7,751 nucleotides of DNA from DATKDU01 sp035512595 (GTDB lineage Bacteria > Planctomycetota > Planctomycetia > Pirellulales > Pirellulaceae). Position numbers and translations under genes: made by a program. The notes below the pieces were generated by a model. The model made no database searches. It was not told where the DNA came from and saw only the letters and a list, made by a program, of their open reading frames with translations. Shown in pieces: positions 1-6,371 of the stretch. Position 1 is the first letter of the stretch; each line of letters opens with the position of its first letter. The stretch covers positions 1 to 7,751 of the forward strand of contig DATKDU010000177.1 in assembly GCA_035512595.1 (NCBI GenBank), read 5' to 3'.

Positions 1-2
1 CT

Positions 3-134
3 AAATTCGCCGACTTCCGCGCCGCCATCGAGGAAGAACTGGCTCAACTTTCAACCACTCACCGGACGTCGCTCGCATCGCTGATGACCCACAACTTTCA
101 GCAGTTCTCCGACGTCTCACTCCTGGCCGCGTAA
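3..134 (+). CDS. C-terminal end of an IS630-like transposase (5' part outside window)
   Basis: An open frame enters from the left edge and ends at TAA (132-134), giving 43 residues. The peptide has an amphipathic helix (FADFRAAIEEELAQL) followed by LASLMTHNFQQFSDVSLLAA. This pattern, with a leucine-rich helix, an 'L.T.NFQ.F' motif and a short hydrophobic end, resembles the C-terminus of IS630/Tc1-type DDE transposases as I remember them. The catalytic D, D and E residues would lie upstream and cannot be seen. I could not identify a terminal inverted repeat or target duplication after the stop. The assignment rests on this short tail only. The antisense frame over the same stretch has no recognisable features and looks like a shadow. 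Confidence 0.6.
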   Translation, partial: KFADFRAAIEEELAQLSTTHRTSLASLMTHNFQQFSDVSLLAA

Positions 135-172
135 GGTATAACGCGAGGGCGGAGGTTTGGCACGGATTGTCT

Positions 173-192
173 GGACAGGTTGAAACCTGTCC
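173..192. repeat. Perfect 9-bp palindrome (GGACAGGTT-GA-AACCTGTCC)
   Basis: Two perfect 9-bp arms at 173-181 and 184-192 are separated by two bases. The element lies 38 bp past the transposase stop. Its right end overlaps the stop codon (192-194) of the antisense sigma-factor remnant. From memory, this palindrome is a common intergenic repeat in planctomycete genomes; that was not checked here. There is no U-tract, so it is not a convincing intrinsic terminator. Confidence 0.7.
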
Positions 193-302
193 TACGGTTG
201 CATCGCGCCCTTGAGCGCTGCCAGGACCCGCAGCCACAGCATCCGCACGGCCCCTTCGCTGCGGTTCATCCGCCGCGCTACTTCCTCGTACGGCAAACCA
301 TA
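192..302 (-). pseudogene. Remnant of an ECF-type RNA polymerase sigma factor (region 4 only)
   Basis: Read on the minus strand, this stretch encodes YGLPYEEVARRMNRSEG, then AVRMLWLRVLAALKGAMQP and a TAG stop at 192-194. It matches sigma-70 region 4.2: a 'G.PYEE(V/I)A' first helix, the turn, then 'S.GAVR.LW.RAL..LK' as the recognition helix that reads the -35 element. The frame is interrupted upstream by an in-frame TAG (312-314). I see no region 2 or linker in the next 150 bp in any minus-strand frame, so only the DNA-binding tail survives. The stop codon is formed by the edge of the GGACAGGTT palindrome, which suggests the repeat landed in or beside the old gene. It is probably not expressed as a working sigma factor. 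Confidence 0.6.
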
Positions 303-438
303 GGTCCCGTGCTAGCAGCCTCGCAGTTTCTGTGGTCGGCAAGCTCGGATCCAACTCTGCTGGCGGGTCGTCCCTTGCTCAAGCCTCCCGCTGCCAGCGA
401 CGATGGTGCTAGTACCGGCGGGAAATCGGGAAATCGGC
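303..438. other. Gene-free stretch after the sigma-factor remnant
   Basis: No reading frame with protein-like composition, start signal or recognisable motif was found on either strand. The only local pattern is a doubled CGGGAAAT at about 419-434, just before the lipoprotein promoter. With the neighbouring remnant and repeats, 135-584 is an intergenic zone with signs of past insertion. Confidence 0.5.
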
Positions 439-467
439 TTGGGCACCAGCGGCGCCCTCCCTATAAT
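439..467 (+). promoter_or_regulatory. Sigma-70 type promoter for the small lipoprotein gene
   Basis: A perfect TATAAT -10 box (462-467) sits exactly 17 bp after TTGGGC (439-444), which keeps the TTG of the -35 consensus. Transcription would start near 474 and leave a leader of about 110 nt before the ATG at 585. That leader includes the large hairpin at 496-552. This is the best promoter match in the window. Confidence 0.6.
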
Positions 468-495
468 CCCCGCCTCACAGCGACCGGCCAATCAG

Positions 496-552
496 TAGTT
501 GGCACGCTCCGGGTGCCGTTGCCGACCGACGGCACACAGAATGTGCCTACTA
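496..552 (+). repeat. 24-bp imperfect inverted repeat (hairpin) in the lipoprotein mRNA leader
   Basis: The left arm (496-519, TAGTTGGCACGCTCCGGGTGCCGT) pairs with the right arm (529-552) at 19 of 24 positions, around a 9-nt loop. The outer TAGT/ACTA ends and the inner GGTGCCGT-type ends match best. It lies between the promoter and the Shine-Dalgarno (574-578), about 20 nt before the latter, so it would form in the transcript. The shape fits a small palindromic mobile repeat (REP or MITE-like). I recall similar 'GGCAC...GTGCC' repeats in planctomycete genomes, not verified. An effect on mRNA stability or translation is possible but unproven. Confidence 0.7.
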
Positions 553-584
553 GCGATTGCGCCAACGTCGCGGAAGGACCCTGT

Positions 585-848
585 ATGCTCCGCCGGAACA
601 GGCTCTGCTTGCTCGCACTGTTGCTCGCCGCCGCCGGCTGCCGCCACGACGGATCGTTCTTGCGGCCGACCTGGTTCCATCCTGGCGACATCCGCACGCA
701 GCGGGTCCGCGCGACCGTTCACGATCCCTATCCCGATCAGGACAAGGGCCCGGCTTGGGAAGATGCCCGCCCGCGCGATTACCGCAACGCCCTGCCCGAG
801 CCGGTCCGTGACCGGATCTATGCCGATAGCGCTTGGGGCCAGCGGTAA
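585..848 (+). CDS. Small planctomycete-type secreted lipoprotein, 87 aa
   Basis: The start ATG is fixed by a good Shine-Dalgarno, AAGGA at 574-578 with 6 nt spacing. An earlier in-frame start would run through the promoter and hairpin. Residues 1-19 form a lipoprotein signal peptide: MLRRNR, then a leucine/alanine-rich core and lipobox AAGC with Cys19 as the probable lipidated residue. The mature part is short and charged, with 'PTWFHPG.I..QR.RATVHDPYPD.D.GP' (residues 28-57) and 'RPRDY...LPEPVRDR' near the end. I recognise this as a family of very short 'membrane or secreted' proteins found widely in Planctomycetes. Its function is unknown and no catalytic motif is visible. It is transcribed towards btaB, with only 28 bp between the two stop codons. 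Confidence 0.82.
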   Translation: MLRRNRLCLLALLLAAAGCRHDGSFLRPTWFHPGDIRTQRVRATVHDPYPDQDKGPAWEDARPRDYRNALPEPVRDRIYADSAWGQR

Positions 849-854
849 TCGTCG

Positions 855-873
855 GCTTTCGCTCCCTGAAAGC
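855..873. terminator. Weak hairpin between convergent lipoprotein and btaB genes
   Basis: GCTTTC (855-860) and GAAAGC (868-873) can form a 6-bp stem with a 7-nt loop. It fills the 28-bp gap between the two convergent stop codons, where a bidirectional terminator would be expected. No run of T follows on either strand, so position is the main support. Confidence 0.25.
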
Positions 874-876
874 AGA

Positions 877-1605
877 CTAACGCTTCCGCCCCACGAACCA
901 GTAATACGGCGCTCGCAAGAAGGGAATGTACGGCACCTTGGCCAACCGCTCCTCGAACGACAGCGGCTCGAAATGCCGGTGCAGAAACGGCACGTGGTCA
1001 GGAGACGGGAAGACGTTGTCCATGGCAAACCAGGTCGGCCAGAAGGTCCGCGTCAGCCAGCGATGGCGCTCCAAGCCGGCACGCGGGAACTTTCTGGCAA
1101 CGTAGAAATCGACGACGCCAATCAGGCCGCCGGGCTTGAGGATCGCCACCGCGTTCTCGATGGCCGCGAACCAGTCGGGGATCATCGTCAGCGAGTAGGA
1201 AAACGTGACGACGTCCACCGGGCCGCTGAGGGGCTGAAAGGTCGTCGCGTCCGCTTCGATTGCTTCGACGTTAGTCCAGCCCCGATCGGCAATCCGCTTG
1301 CGAGTCACCGCCAAGAGAGAAGGCGACAGGTCGAGGACATACGCCTTCGCCAGCCGCCCGAGCGAGTCACCCAGGTATTCAAGGTTCGCGCCGGTGCCTC
1401 CCCCCATGTCGATCCACGTTCCCCCGGCGGGCACGGGAATCGCGCTGTACATTTCCTGCCGCCCCTTGAGGAGCCGCTTGCGAAAGTCGTCGTATGCTTC
1501 GGCCTGCCCCGAGTAAAAACTCTCCATCCGCGCGGCGTGGTCCTTGCCGCGCACCGGCTTGAGCGCGAGATGGTAAAGGATTTTCAGGTCCGCCAGAAAG
1601 CCCAT
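877..1605 (-). CDS. btaB: BtaB: SAM-dependent N-methyltransferase of betaine-lipid (DGTS) synthesis
   Basis: The 242-residue product is a class I methyltransferase. Motif I is WIDMGGGTGANLEYLG (residues 64-79), with the glycine-rich loop at 68-72. The acidic residue that binds the SAM ribose is Asp92 in 'YVLDLSPSLL'. 'VDVVTFSYSLTMIPDW' follows as the motif II region, then 'LKPGGLIGVVDFY'. The N-terminal LYHLALKPVRG and 'ESFYSGQAEAYDDFR' are typical of BtaB proteins. In the known pathway BtaB methylates diacylglyceryl-homoserine three times to give DGTS at the membrane. I chose the ATG at 1605 because GAGG (1611-1614) sits 5 nt upstream; an ATG at 1632 would add 9 residues and overlap btaA by 20 nt. 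With the chosen start, btaA stops 7 nt before it, implying one transcript and coupled translation. Confidence 0.85.
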   Translation of the reverse strand: MGFLADLKILYHLALKPVRGKDHAARMESFYSGQAEAYDDFRKRLLKGRQEMYSAIPVPAGGTWIDMGGGTGANLEYLGDSLGRLAKAYVLDLSPSLLAVTRKRIADRGWTNVEAIEADATTFQPLSGPVDVVTFSYSLTMIPDWFAAIENAVAILKPGGLIGVVDFYVARKFPRAGLERHRWLTRTFWPTWFAMDNVFPSPDHVPFLHRHFEPLSFEERLAKVPYIPFLRAPYYWFVGRKR

Positions 1606-1612
1606 CTCAGCC

Positions 1613-2803
1613 TCACGCTGCCAGATCGGCAATGTAAAAGCTGCCGTAGGTGTGGACGCGGTCCTGCTCGTGCAGTTCGTCGGCCAGTTCGCGATTGTAG
1701 CTCAACAGGTCGGGGAGCAGCCGCTGCCTGCCGCCATACTGGATGCTGACGCGGTTCAAGAACTCGGTCTTCATTCCGCCGCTGCGCCAGATCACCCGCG
1801 TGCCCGGTGCCGATCGGTTCACAATCGCCTGCCATTCCAGCTCCAGGAGCGGAAAGAACTTATCGCTGAGCCAGTCCATGTGATCGAGCAGCACGTACCG
1901 CGAAACCTGCCCCCGATGAGTCTCCAGAAATCCTTGCACTGAGTTGGTGTGCGTGCTCACCCGGTCCACGAGCCCCGCCTTGAGCTTCTCGAAATTCTCA
2001 GCCTTCAGGTACTCTGGGCAGCAACTCCGCGAGTACTCCCCCTTCATATACACCCGCCAGAAATAGTTGTCGGCCAGCGGCAGTTTGCAGAACACGGTTT
2101 CGACGCAGTCCTGCACGAACTTGACGACTCCGCCGCTATACTGCAGCTCGACTTGCCGCCGCTGCGCCTTGGGAACGCCGACCATCGACAGCGTCGTGTC
2201 GCGGTTCATGGCGAACTTCATCGGCCGCGACCAGAATTTCTCCTTCAGATGCCGCTCGTAAATCTGCCGCTGCTCCTCGATCGATTTGGCGTCCAGGATG
2301 GCGTCCATGTACGGCCGCACGCGGATCACCCGGTCGGTATACATCTTGATCATCCGCGCGAAGTAACCGCTGGTGCCGCGGAAGTAGAACGACCTGCCCG
2401 GCGTGGCGAAGAACTTGATCCACTTGTCCCAGTAGGCGGCCGACCAGGCGGGCAGGGCCGAGCGCATCTTCTGGCGATAGAGCTTCTTGGCGTCCGGATG
2501 AAAGCCGTAGCCGAAGATGCGGAAAAAGTCCTCGTGCTCCAGCCGCTTGATCCCAGCCAGCTTGAGGTCCAAGAGCGCGTTCTGCCGCGGGTTCATATCG
2601 ACCGCATACACATGCGCCGGAGAGCAGAGGGCGTAATCGAGGGCGTTGCAGCCGGCGGACGTGATGACCAGGATGTTGTCCTGCGGCCCGATATTGAGGG
2701 CCACGCGGTCCAGCCGCGGGTCTTCCCAGCAGGTGTTGTAAACGAGGTTGTTGCCGTGGACGAACTTGAAGACTCGGCCGCTAACCCAATCGAAGGCGGA
2801 CAT
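1613..2803 (-). CDS. btaA: BtaA: SAM:diacylglycerol 3-amino-3-carboxypropyltransferase (DUF3419)
   Basis: The 396-residue protein has the DUF3419/BtaA family length and motifs. These are YNTCWEDPRLD (22-32), the SAM-binding stretch VITSAGCNALDY (46-57), VYAVDMNPRQ (65-74, acidic Asp69), DNYFWRVYMKGEY (245-257), LLDHMDWL (305-312), RVIWRSGG (336-343) and a C-terminal HTYGSFYIADL. BtaA moves the 3-amino-3-carboxypropyl group of SAM onto diacylglycerol, giving diacylglyceryl-homoserine, the BtaB substrate. It acts at the inner face of the membrane. The start ATG has only a weak purine stretch (GAGAA) upstream, but the family motifs begin soon after it. It is the first gene of a two-gene unit with btaB. 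Betaine lipids replace phospholipids under phosphate limitation in several bacteria; I see no clear Pho box here. Confidence 0.9.
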   Translation of the reverse strand: MSAFDWVSGRVFKFVHGNNLVYNTCWEDPRLDRVALNIGPQDNILVITSAGCNALDYALCSPAHVYAVDMNPRQNALLDLKLAGIKRLEHEDFFRIFGYGFHPDAKKLYRQKMRSALPAWSAAYWDKWIKFFATPGRSFYFRGTSGYFARMIKMYTDRVIRVRPYMDAILDAKSIEEQRQIYERHLKEKFWSRPMKFAMNRDTTLSMVGVPKAQRRQVELQYSGGVVKFVQDCVETVFCKLPLADNYFWRVYMKGEYSRSCCPEYLKAENFEKLKAGLVDRVSTHTNSVQGFLETHRGQVSRYVLLDHMDWLSDKFFPLLELEWQAIVNRSAPGTRVIWRSGGMKTEFLNRVSIQYGGRQRLLPDLLSYNRELADELHEQDRVHTYGSFYIADLAA

Positions 2804-2879
2804 AAGTGTTCTCGGAATGCTGCGGCACTCGTCCGGCGCTCGGTCCGGTACGGGAGTCCGCTGTCAAGACGAATTGGTG

Positions 2880-2908
2880 ATTTTAGCGGGCGTGGGGGGC
2901 TGAGGAAA
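2880..2908 (-). promoter_or_regulatory. btaA: Candidate promoter for btaAB
   Basis: On the minus strand TAAAAT (2885-2880) matches five of six -10 consensus bases. It follows TTTCCT (2908-2903, three of six -35 bases) by 17 bp. This would give a leader of about 70 nt before the btaA ATG. Another TATAAC-like box lies further upstream near 2987-2982, with a poorer -35. The call is tentative. Confidence 0.3.
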
Positions 2909-3312
2909 CGGGGGCGGTGGCCGCTTGAATCGGGCCGGAGGGACTCCCCGAGCGGGGGGTCGCGCCGCCCGCTACCATCCGGTTATAAGAGCCACTTTCG
3001 GGGGGGCGAACGACGGCATCTGGGGAGGTTGGCAGAAAAATTGGGGCAAAAAAATCGACGAGCCAAGCTGCGGCCAGGATTCGTCATCCATATATCTGCC
3101 CTCCATTTTTCTGCCCTTCCGACCGGCACAGCGGATTCCGCGGCCGCACAGCGTTCCGGAGGGAATGAACCGCGGATTTCGCGGAACGCGCGACTGCAGG
3201 CCGTGCAAGCCGCGCACCATCACCAAATAAAGACCGCCGGCGCATAGGCCGCGCCTGGGTAGATCATAGGGGCCGCCACAACGTCCGTTTGGGCTATTAA
3301 GACTGCCATCGG
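2909..3312. other. Gene-free, repeat-rich intergenic stretch
   Basis: Neither strand gives a convincing gene here. The stretch contains the inverted array of A-rich units at 3030-3116 (listed separately). It also has an 8-bp inverted repeat, GCGTTCCG / CGGAACGC, at about 3148-3190, enclosing CCGCGGATTTCGCGG, itself a small palindrome. The latter resembles 'CGGATTTCGCGGA' intergenic repeats that I associate with Planctomycetes. An in-frame TAA at 3298-3300 closes the frame just before the next gene's ATG. Confidence 0.5.
3030..3116. repeat. Inverted array of A-rich units of about 15 nt (GGCAGAAAAATGG type)
   Basis: Two units lie on the plus strand: TGGCAGAAAAATTGG (3030-3044) and a second, GGCAAAAAAATCG-like copy directly after it. 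Two more point the opposite way on the minus strand: GGGCAGAAAAATGGA (3116-3102) and GGGCAGATATATGGA (3101-3087). The facing arms (3031-3048 and 3097-3115) could pair as a stem around a loop of about 48 nt. The architecture and core are shared with the array at 6372-6462. Confidence 0.7.
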
Positions 3313-3786
3313 ATGAATCGCATCCACCCGAAGAATCGTCCGATCCTGGAACTGCCCAAGGACCATCCGGCGCATGCGACGTTGGTGGCGCGGTTTGAGT
3401 GCCAGCGGCAGTGTGCGGGGCGCGAGATTCCCTGGCCTGGTCGAGAAGACGCGGCTGTAGACCAGGAGTGGCACTCGTCGCTGGACGGCCACAGTTGGCG
3501 GTTTTCGGGCTTCGTCTATTCATTCGTTTGCTTTGATCTCATCCTCAATGAGTGGATTGACCATCCGCCACACGTAACCGAGTCGGAGAAGGCCACGCTG
3601 ACGAAGCTACCCGACCTCCATGGGTTGCTCGATGAATGCCAGGCCGCGGCGCTTCGAGACGCAAATGCGCCCGTATTGGAGATGATCCCCATCGTTCGAC
3701 GATTCTTTTCACTCTGGGAGAAATCGATCCGGTTGAGAATCGAACAGGACGGGCTGACGGCAAGCGAGTGCGAATCCCCTCCGTGA
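3313..3786 (+). CDS. Hypothetical soluble protein, 157 aa
   Basis: I do not recognise a family. The ATG at 3313 is the first possible start after an in-frame TAA at 3298-3300; no clear Shine-Dalgarno precedes it. The protein has no signal peptide and no membrane segment. The N-terminal third is polar (KNRPILELPKDHPAHATLVARFECQRQ). A middle part rich in aromatics (WHSSLDGHSWRFSGFVYSF, about residues 53-71) is followed by predicted helices up to 'IRLRIEQDGLTASE'. Cysteines are scattered (residues 29, 34, 73, 109) without a metal-site spacing. The composition is protein-like and no long frame competes convincingly on the other strand, which supports a real gene. It lies 212 bp before the membrane-protein pair and may be transcribed separately. 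Confidence 0.5.
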   Translation: MNRIHPKNRPILELPKDHPAHATLVARFECQRQCAGREIPWPGREDAAVDQEWHSSLDGHSWRFSGFVYSFVCFDLILNEWIDHPPHVTESEKATLTKLPDLHGLLDECQAAALRDANAPVLEMIPIVRRFFSLWEKSIRLRIEQDGLTASECESPP

Positions 3787-3942
3787 TTCGGTCGGTGCGT
3801 CAAAGCGTTTGCCGGCGGGGCAACGTCTTGTCAAAATGACGTTGGCGACATTTGCGGGATGGAAAACCTGTACCCGCTTCCGCACGGGCCGTGGACGTGG
3901 CACACGGCGGAGGCCGCCAGTGTTCCTAGCGGATGAAATCGC

Positions 3943-3971
3943 TTGCTGGCAGTACATTGTTTCGTCAAAAT
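3943..3971 (+). promoter_or_regulatory. Weak candidate promoter before the DUF3592-like gene
   Basis: TTGCTG (3943-3948) is followed after 17 bp by CAAAAT (3966-3971), a partial -10 match. The start of transcription would fall about 20 nt before the ATG at 3999, leaving room for the Shine-Dalgarno at 3988-3992. The rest of 3787-3998 shows only a repeated GTCAAAATG nonamer and no gene. Confidence 0.25.
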
Positions 3972-3998
3972 GGCCCTTGCAATTGAAAAGGACCACCA

Positions 3999-4475
3999 AT
4001 GCACCAAGTTTCCACAAGGAAGATAATTCTCAACGATTACGTCGCCTTCTTGTTAACCATCGGCGGGCCGATCGCCCTGGCCATCTCAGCATTCACGGCA
4101 GTCTTCGGATTCATCCCCAGCATTCGCAATCGCGGAGGCCAGGAAGTCGATCCGCAATTTATCATCGGAATGTGCGTTGTCGCGGTCGTCCTGACGCTGC
4201 TGTTGTTCTTCTTGCTATGGCGTAGGATTGCTCGCATCCGGAACATCCTCGCGACGGGTCCGCGCACCAAGGCCAAGGTCTTGGGAATTGGTTTCTTCAA
4301 GGACCGCGGACGAATTGATTTCGAGTACACGCACAATGGCCAACAGTATGCGACCGGCACAGCGGTAATGAAGAATCAGCAGACGACCTCCATTGCCGCT
4401 GGCGACGAAATTGAGGTGGCCTTGGATCCGGAAAATCCGCTGAAGGCCCTAATCGTGCATTTATACGAGGGGTAG
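3999..4475 (+). CDS. DUF3592-like membrane protein, 158 aa
   Basis: The ATG has a good Shine-Dalgarno, AAGGA at 3988-3992 with 6 nt spacing. Two membrane helices lie at about residues 16-40 (YVAFLLTIGGPIALAISAF) and 54-74 (FIIGMCVVAVVLTLLLFFLL). They are followed by a basic stop-transfer patch (WRRIARIRN) and a C-terminal soluble beta-rich domain. That domain reads 'ILATGPRTKAKVLGI...RGRIDFEYTHNGQQYATG...AAGDEIEVALDPENPLKALI'. The order 'TG...A.V......Y.V.Y...G..Y......GD.V.V.YDP.NP..A' is that of DUF3592 proteins, whose function is not known. The conserved DPENP turn is at residues 143-147. The next membrane-protein gene starts 53 bp downstream on the same strand, so a shared transcript is likely. 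Confidence 0.75.
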   Translation: MHQVSTRKIILNDYVAFLLTIGGPIALAISAFTAVFGFIPSIRNRGGQEVDPQFIIGMCVVAVVLTLLLFFLLWRRIARIRNILATGPRTKAKVLGIGFFKDRGRIDFEYTHNGQQYATGTAVMKNQQTTSIAAGDEIEVALDPENPLKALIVHLYEG

Positions 4476-4528
4476 CAATCGCTCTCGGCTGGGCCGATTG
4501 AGGTGTGGCGTAGTCAGAGGAGCTCATC

Positions 4529-5014
4529 ATGACAGCAATCCGAATACTGCTCACGGTCGTCTTCTGCTGGTCGTTTTTCAAGACGGCAAGCATCCTGGTC
4601 CGCAACGACTCAATGGATTTACTTCTCCTCACCAGCGCGGGGCTTGGGTGGTCCTTTTGGATCTTGGTTCCGGCTATCGGGATACTCTTGGCGGGGGCCT
4701 TGGTCTACGTGTGGAGGCCGTCTCCAACCCTCTACCGCATCGCTCAGGCCGCCGTGGTTCTCAGCGTTGTTGAAACCGCGCTGGCGAGTCTCGTCGCGAT
4801 CGGCAATCCTCAAGCTGCGAAGGATGCCTTCGTTGCCAGTCGAACGGGACGTGGCTTACCGGTCAGGGAAGAGGTACTGCGCATGATGGACGCCCCCGCA
4901 AGTCACCTTTTGCCTCTACTCTTCGCCGTGCTCTTGGCCGGCGTTTGGCTTCTTCTACTGTACTTAGTTGAGAGGCAGCGACGCCAAGCCGCAGCAGACG
5001 GCGAGCTTCCTTGA
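4529..5014 (+). CDS. Four-helix integral membrane protein of unknown function, 161 aa
   Basis: A strong Shine-Dalgarno, AGAGGAG at 4516-4522 with 6 nt spacing, fixes the ATG. Hydrophobic segments at about residues 4-24, 33-61, 70-92 and 126-147 predict four membrane helices. A polar loop (about 93-124, NPQAAKDAFVASRTGRGLPVREE) lies between helices 3 and 4. The C-terminus is short and basic to polar (VERQRRQAAADGELP), as expected for a cytoplasmic tail. I recognise no family or catalytic motif. It follows the DUF3592-like gene by 53 bp and probably shares its transcript. It ends 22 bp before the stop of the convergent oxidoreductase gene. Confidence 0.7.
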   Translation: MTAIRILLTVVFCWSFFKTASILVRNDSMDLLLLTSAGLGWSFWILVPAIGILLAGALVYVWRPSPTLYRIAQAAVVLSVVETALASLVAIGNPQAAKDAFVASRTGRGLPVREEVLRMMDAPASHLLPLLFAVLLAGVWLLLLYLVERQRRQAAADGELP

Positions 5015-5036
5015 CGACGATTCACTGGACGGCCTC

Positions 5037-6329
5037 CTACACAAACTTCGTCACCCCCGGCCTGGCCACGGGCGGCACTGGCATCGGCTGGTCCCAGGAG
5101 TAGCTGGGCGGAGTGAGGTCTTCCTGGGAGTTCATCGCCATGTCCCAGGTGATTGCCTGACCGGTGTAGGCGGCCATGCGGGCAATGATGGCCAGCAGCG
5201 TGCTCTTGGCCATGTACTCGCCGTTGTTGATCGGCCGGCCATTGCGGATGGCGGCAAACAGCTCGTCGTGCTCGGTCTGGTACATTTCGTTCTGCGGGCC
5301 GTTGTAGGCCCAGTCGCCCGATTTCTTTTTGATGACCAGCCCCTTCTTCCGCTCGGAAAGGCGAGCGGTCCCTTCAGAACCGATGACGAAGGCGCTCATG
5401 TCGTTGGCACAGTCCTGCTGCTGCCGGCAGTTGCTGAGCAGTTGGGCACCATCCGCATATTCGTAGGTGATCGAGAAATGGTCGTAGATGTGGCCGAATT
5501 CCTCGCCCGTGCGGACCTGCCGGCCGCCCATGCCGACGGCCTTGACCGGGTATTCCCCTTTGACCCACGAGCAGACGTCGAGAAAGTGGACGTGCTGCTC
5601 GACGTTGAAATCGCCGGAGAGCCAGGTGAAGTAGTACCAGTTGCGCATCTGCCAGGTCATGTCGCTCCACTCGGGCTGCCGCGGCTTCACCCAAATGCCG
5701 CCGCGATAGTCGTTGGCCTGGAGCGCCAGCACCTGGCCGATCTGGCCATCGTGAATCCGCTTGATCGCTTCGCGAAAGCCGAAGTCGTAACGTATGCACA
5801 GGCCGGAGACGACCGACAGGTTTTTCTTTTTGGCGTCCTGGCAGATCTCCAGCACGCGGCGGACGCCGGGGGCGTCCACGGCGACCGGCTTCTCGGCAAA
5901 CACGTGCTTGCCAGCGTCGATCGCCGCCCGCAGGTGCAGCGGCCGGAACTGCGGCGGCGTCGCCAGCAGGACCACGTCGCAGCAGTCGATTACCTGCTTG
6001 TAGGCGTCGAAGCCGACAAACTGCCGGTCGCGCGGGACGTCGATCTTGGCGGCAATCTTCTCGTCCTTCGACAGACTGCCGAGGCTGACGGTCAGGCGGT
6101 CCTCGAAGGCGTCTCCCATCGCCCACAATTTCGCGCCACTGTCGGCCTGCACCGCTTGCCTGGCGGCCCCGCTGCCCCGGCCGCCGCAGCCGATGAGTCC
6201 GACCTTGATGTTTTCCTCGCCAGCCGCGTGGACCGCGGGGACGATCGCGCCGCCGGCCAGTGTGCCGAGGGCGACGGCGGAGGAGCTTTTCAGGAATTCG
6301 CGGCGATCAGTCGCATCGACAGTATTCAT
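5037..6329 (-). CDS. Tat-exported Gfo/Idh/MocA family oxidoreductase, 430 aa
   Basis: The start ATG has GGAG (6337-6340) 7 nt upstream. Residues 8-35 form a twin-arginine signal: DRREFLKSSSAVALGTLAGG, then PAVHA with probable cleavage after Ala35. The enzyme would thus be folded with its cofactor and exported. The Rossmann NAD(P) fold starts at KVGLIGCGGRGSGA (42-55) and continues with ATPPQFRP (123-130) and the family AEKPVAVD motif (145-152). The C-terminal substrate domain carries GDFNVEQHVHFLDVCSW (239-255), where the histidines and Asp251 are the likely catalytic cluster. Family members oxidise or reduce sugar and glycoside hydroxyls; the substrate cannot be read from sequence. The DUF1080 gene lies 131 bp upstream on the same strand, and the pair fits C3 oxidation of glycosides followed by cleavage of the 3-keto product. 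Confidence 0.9.
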   Translation of the reverse strand: MNTVDATDRREFLKSSSAVALGTLAGGAIVPAVHAAGEENIKVGLIGCGGRGSGAARQAVQADSGAKLWAMGDAFEDRLTVSLGSLSKDEKIAAKIDVPRDRQFVGFDAYKQVIDCCDVVLLATPPQFRPLHLRAAIDAGKHVFAEKPVAVDAPGVRRVLEICQDAKKKNLSVVSGLCIRYDFGFREAIKRIHDGQIGQVLALQANDYRGGIWVKPRQPEWSDMTWQMRNWYYFTWLSGDFNVEQHVHFLDVCSWVKGEYPVKAVGMGGRQVRTGEEFGHIYDHFSITYEYADGAQLLSNCRQQQDCANDMSAFVIGSEGTARLSERKKGLVIKKKSGDWAYNGPQNEMYQTEHDELFAAIRNGRPINNGEYMAKSTLLAIIARMAAYTGQAITWDMAMNSQEDLTPPSYSWDQPMPVPPVARPGVTKFV

Positions 6330-6371
6330 CGAAATACTCCAGGAGCGTCATCTTCCGGAAATTGGGGAAGA

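Noticed and set aside
499..1749. Plus-strand open frame of 416 codons across the lipoprotein gene and opposite btaB
   Set aside because: It overlaps two well-supported genes in other frames and begins inside the leader hairpin.
2861..2867. TTGACA on the minus strand and a CTGTCA half-site that could be a Pho box upstream of btaA
   Set aside because: No -10 box lies 16-18 bp downstream of TTGACA, and no second CTGTCA-like half follows at the 11-bp spacing expected of a Pho box.
1949..3247. Plus-strand open frame of 432 codons opposite btaA
   Set aside because: It mirrors btaA codon structure and runs on into intergenic repeats; no start signal or domain is visible.
2972..3523. Minus-strand open frame of 183 codons
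   Set aside because: Low-complexity Ser/Gly/Pro-rich product spanning the repeat array, without a family match; the plus-strand frame at 3313-3786 is more protein-like.
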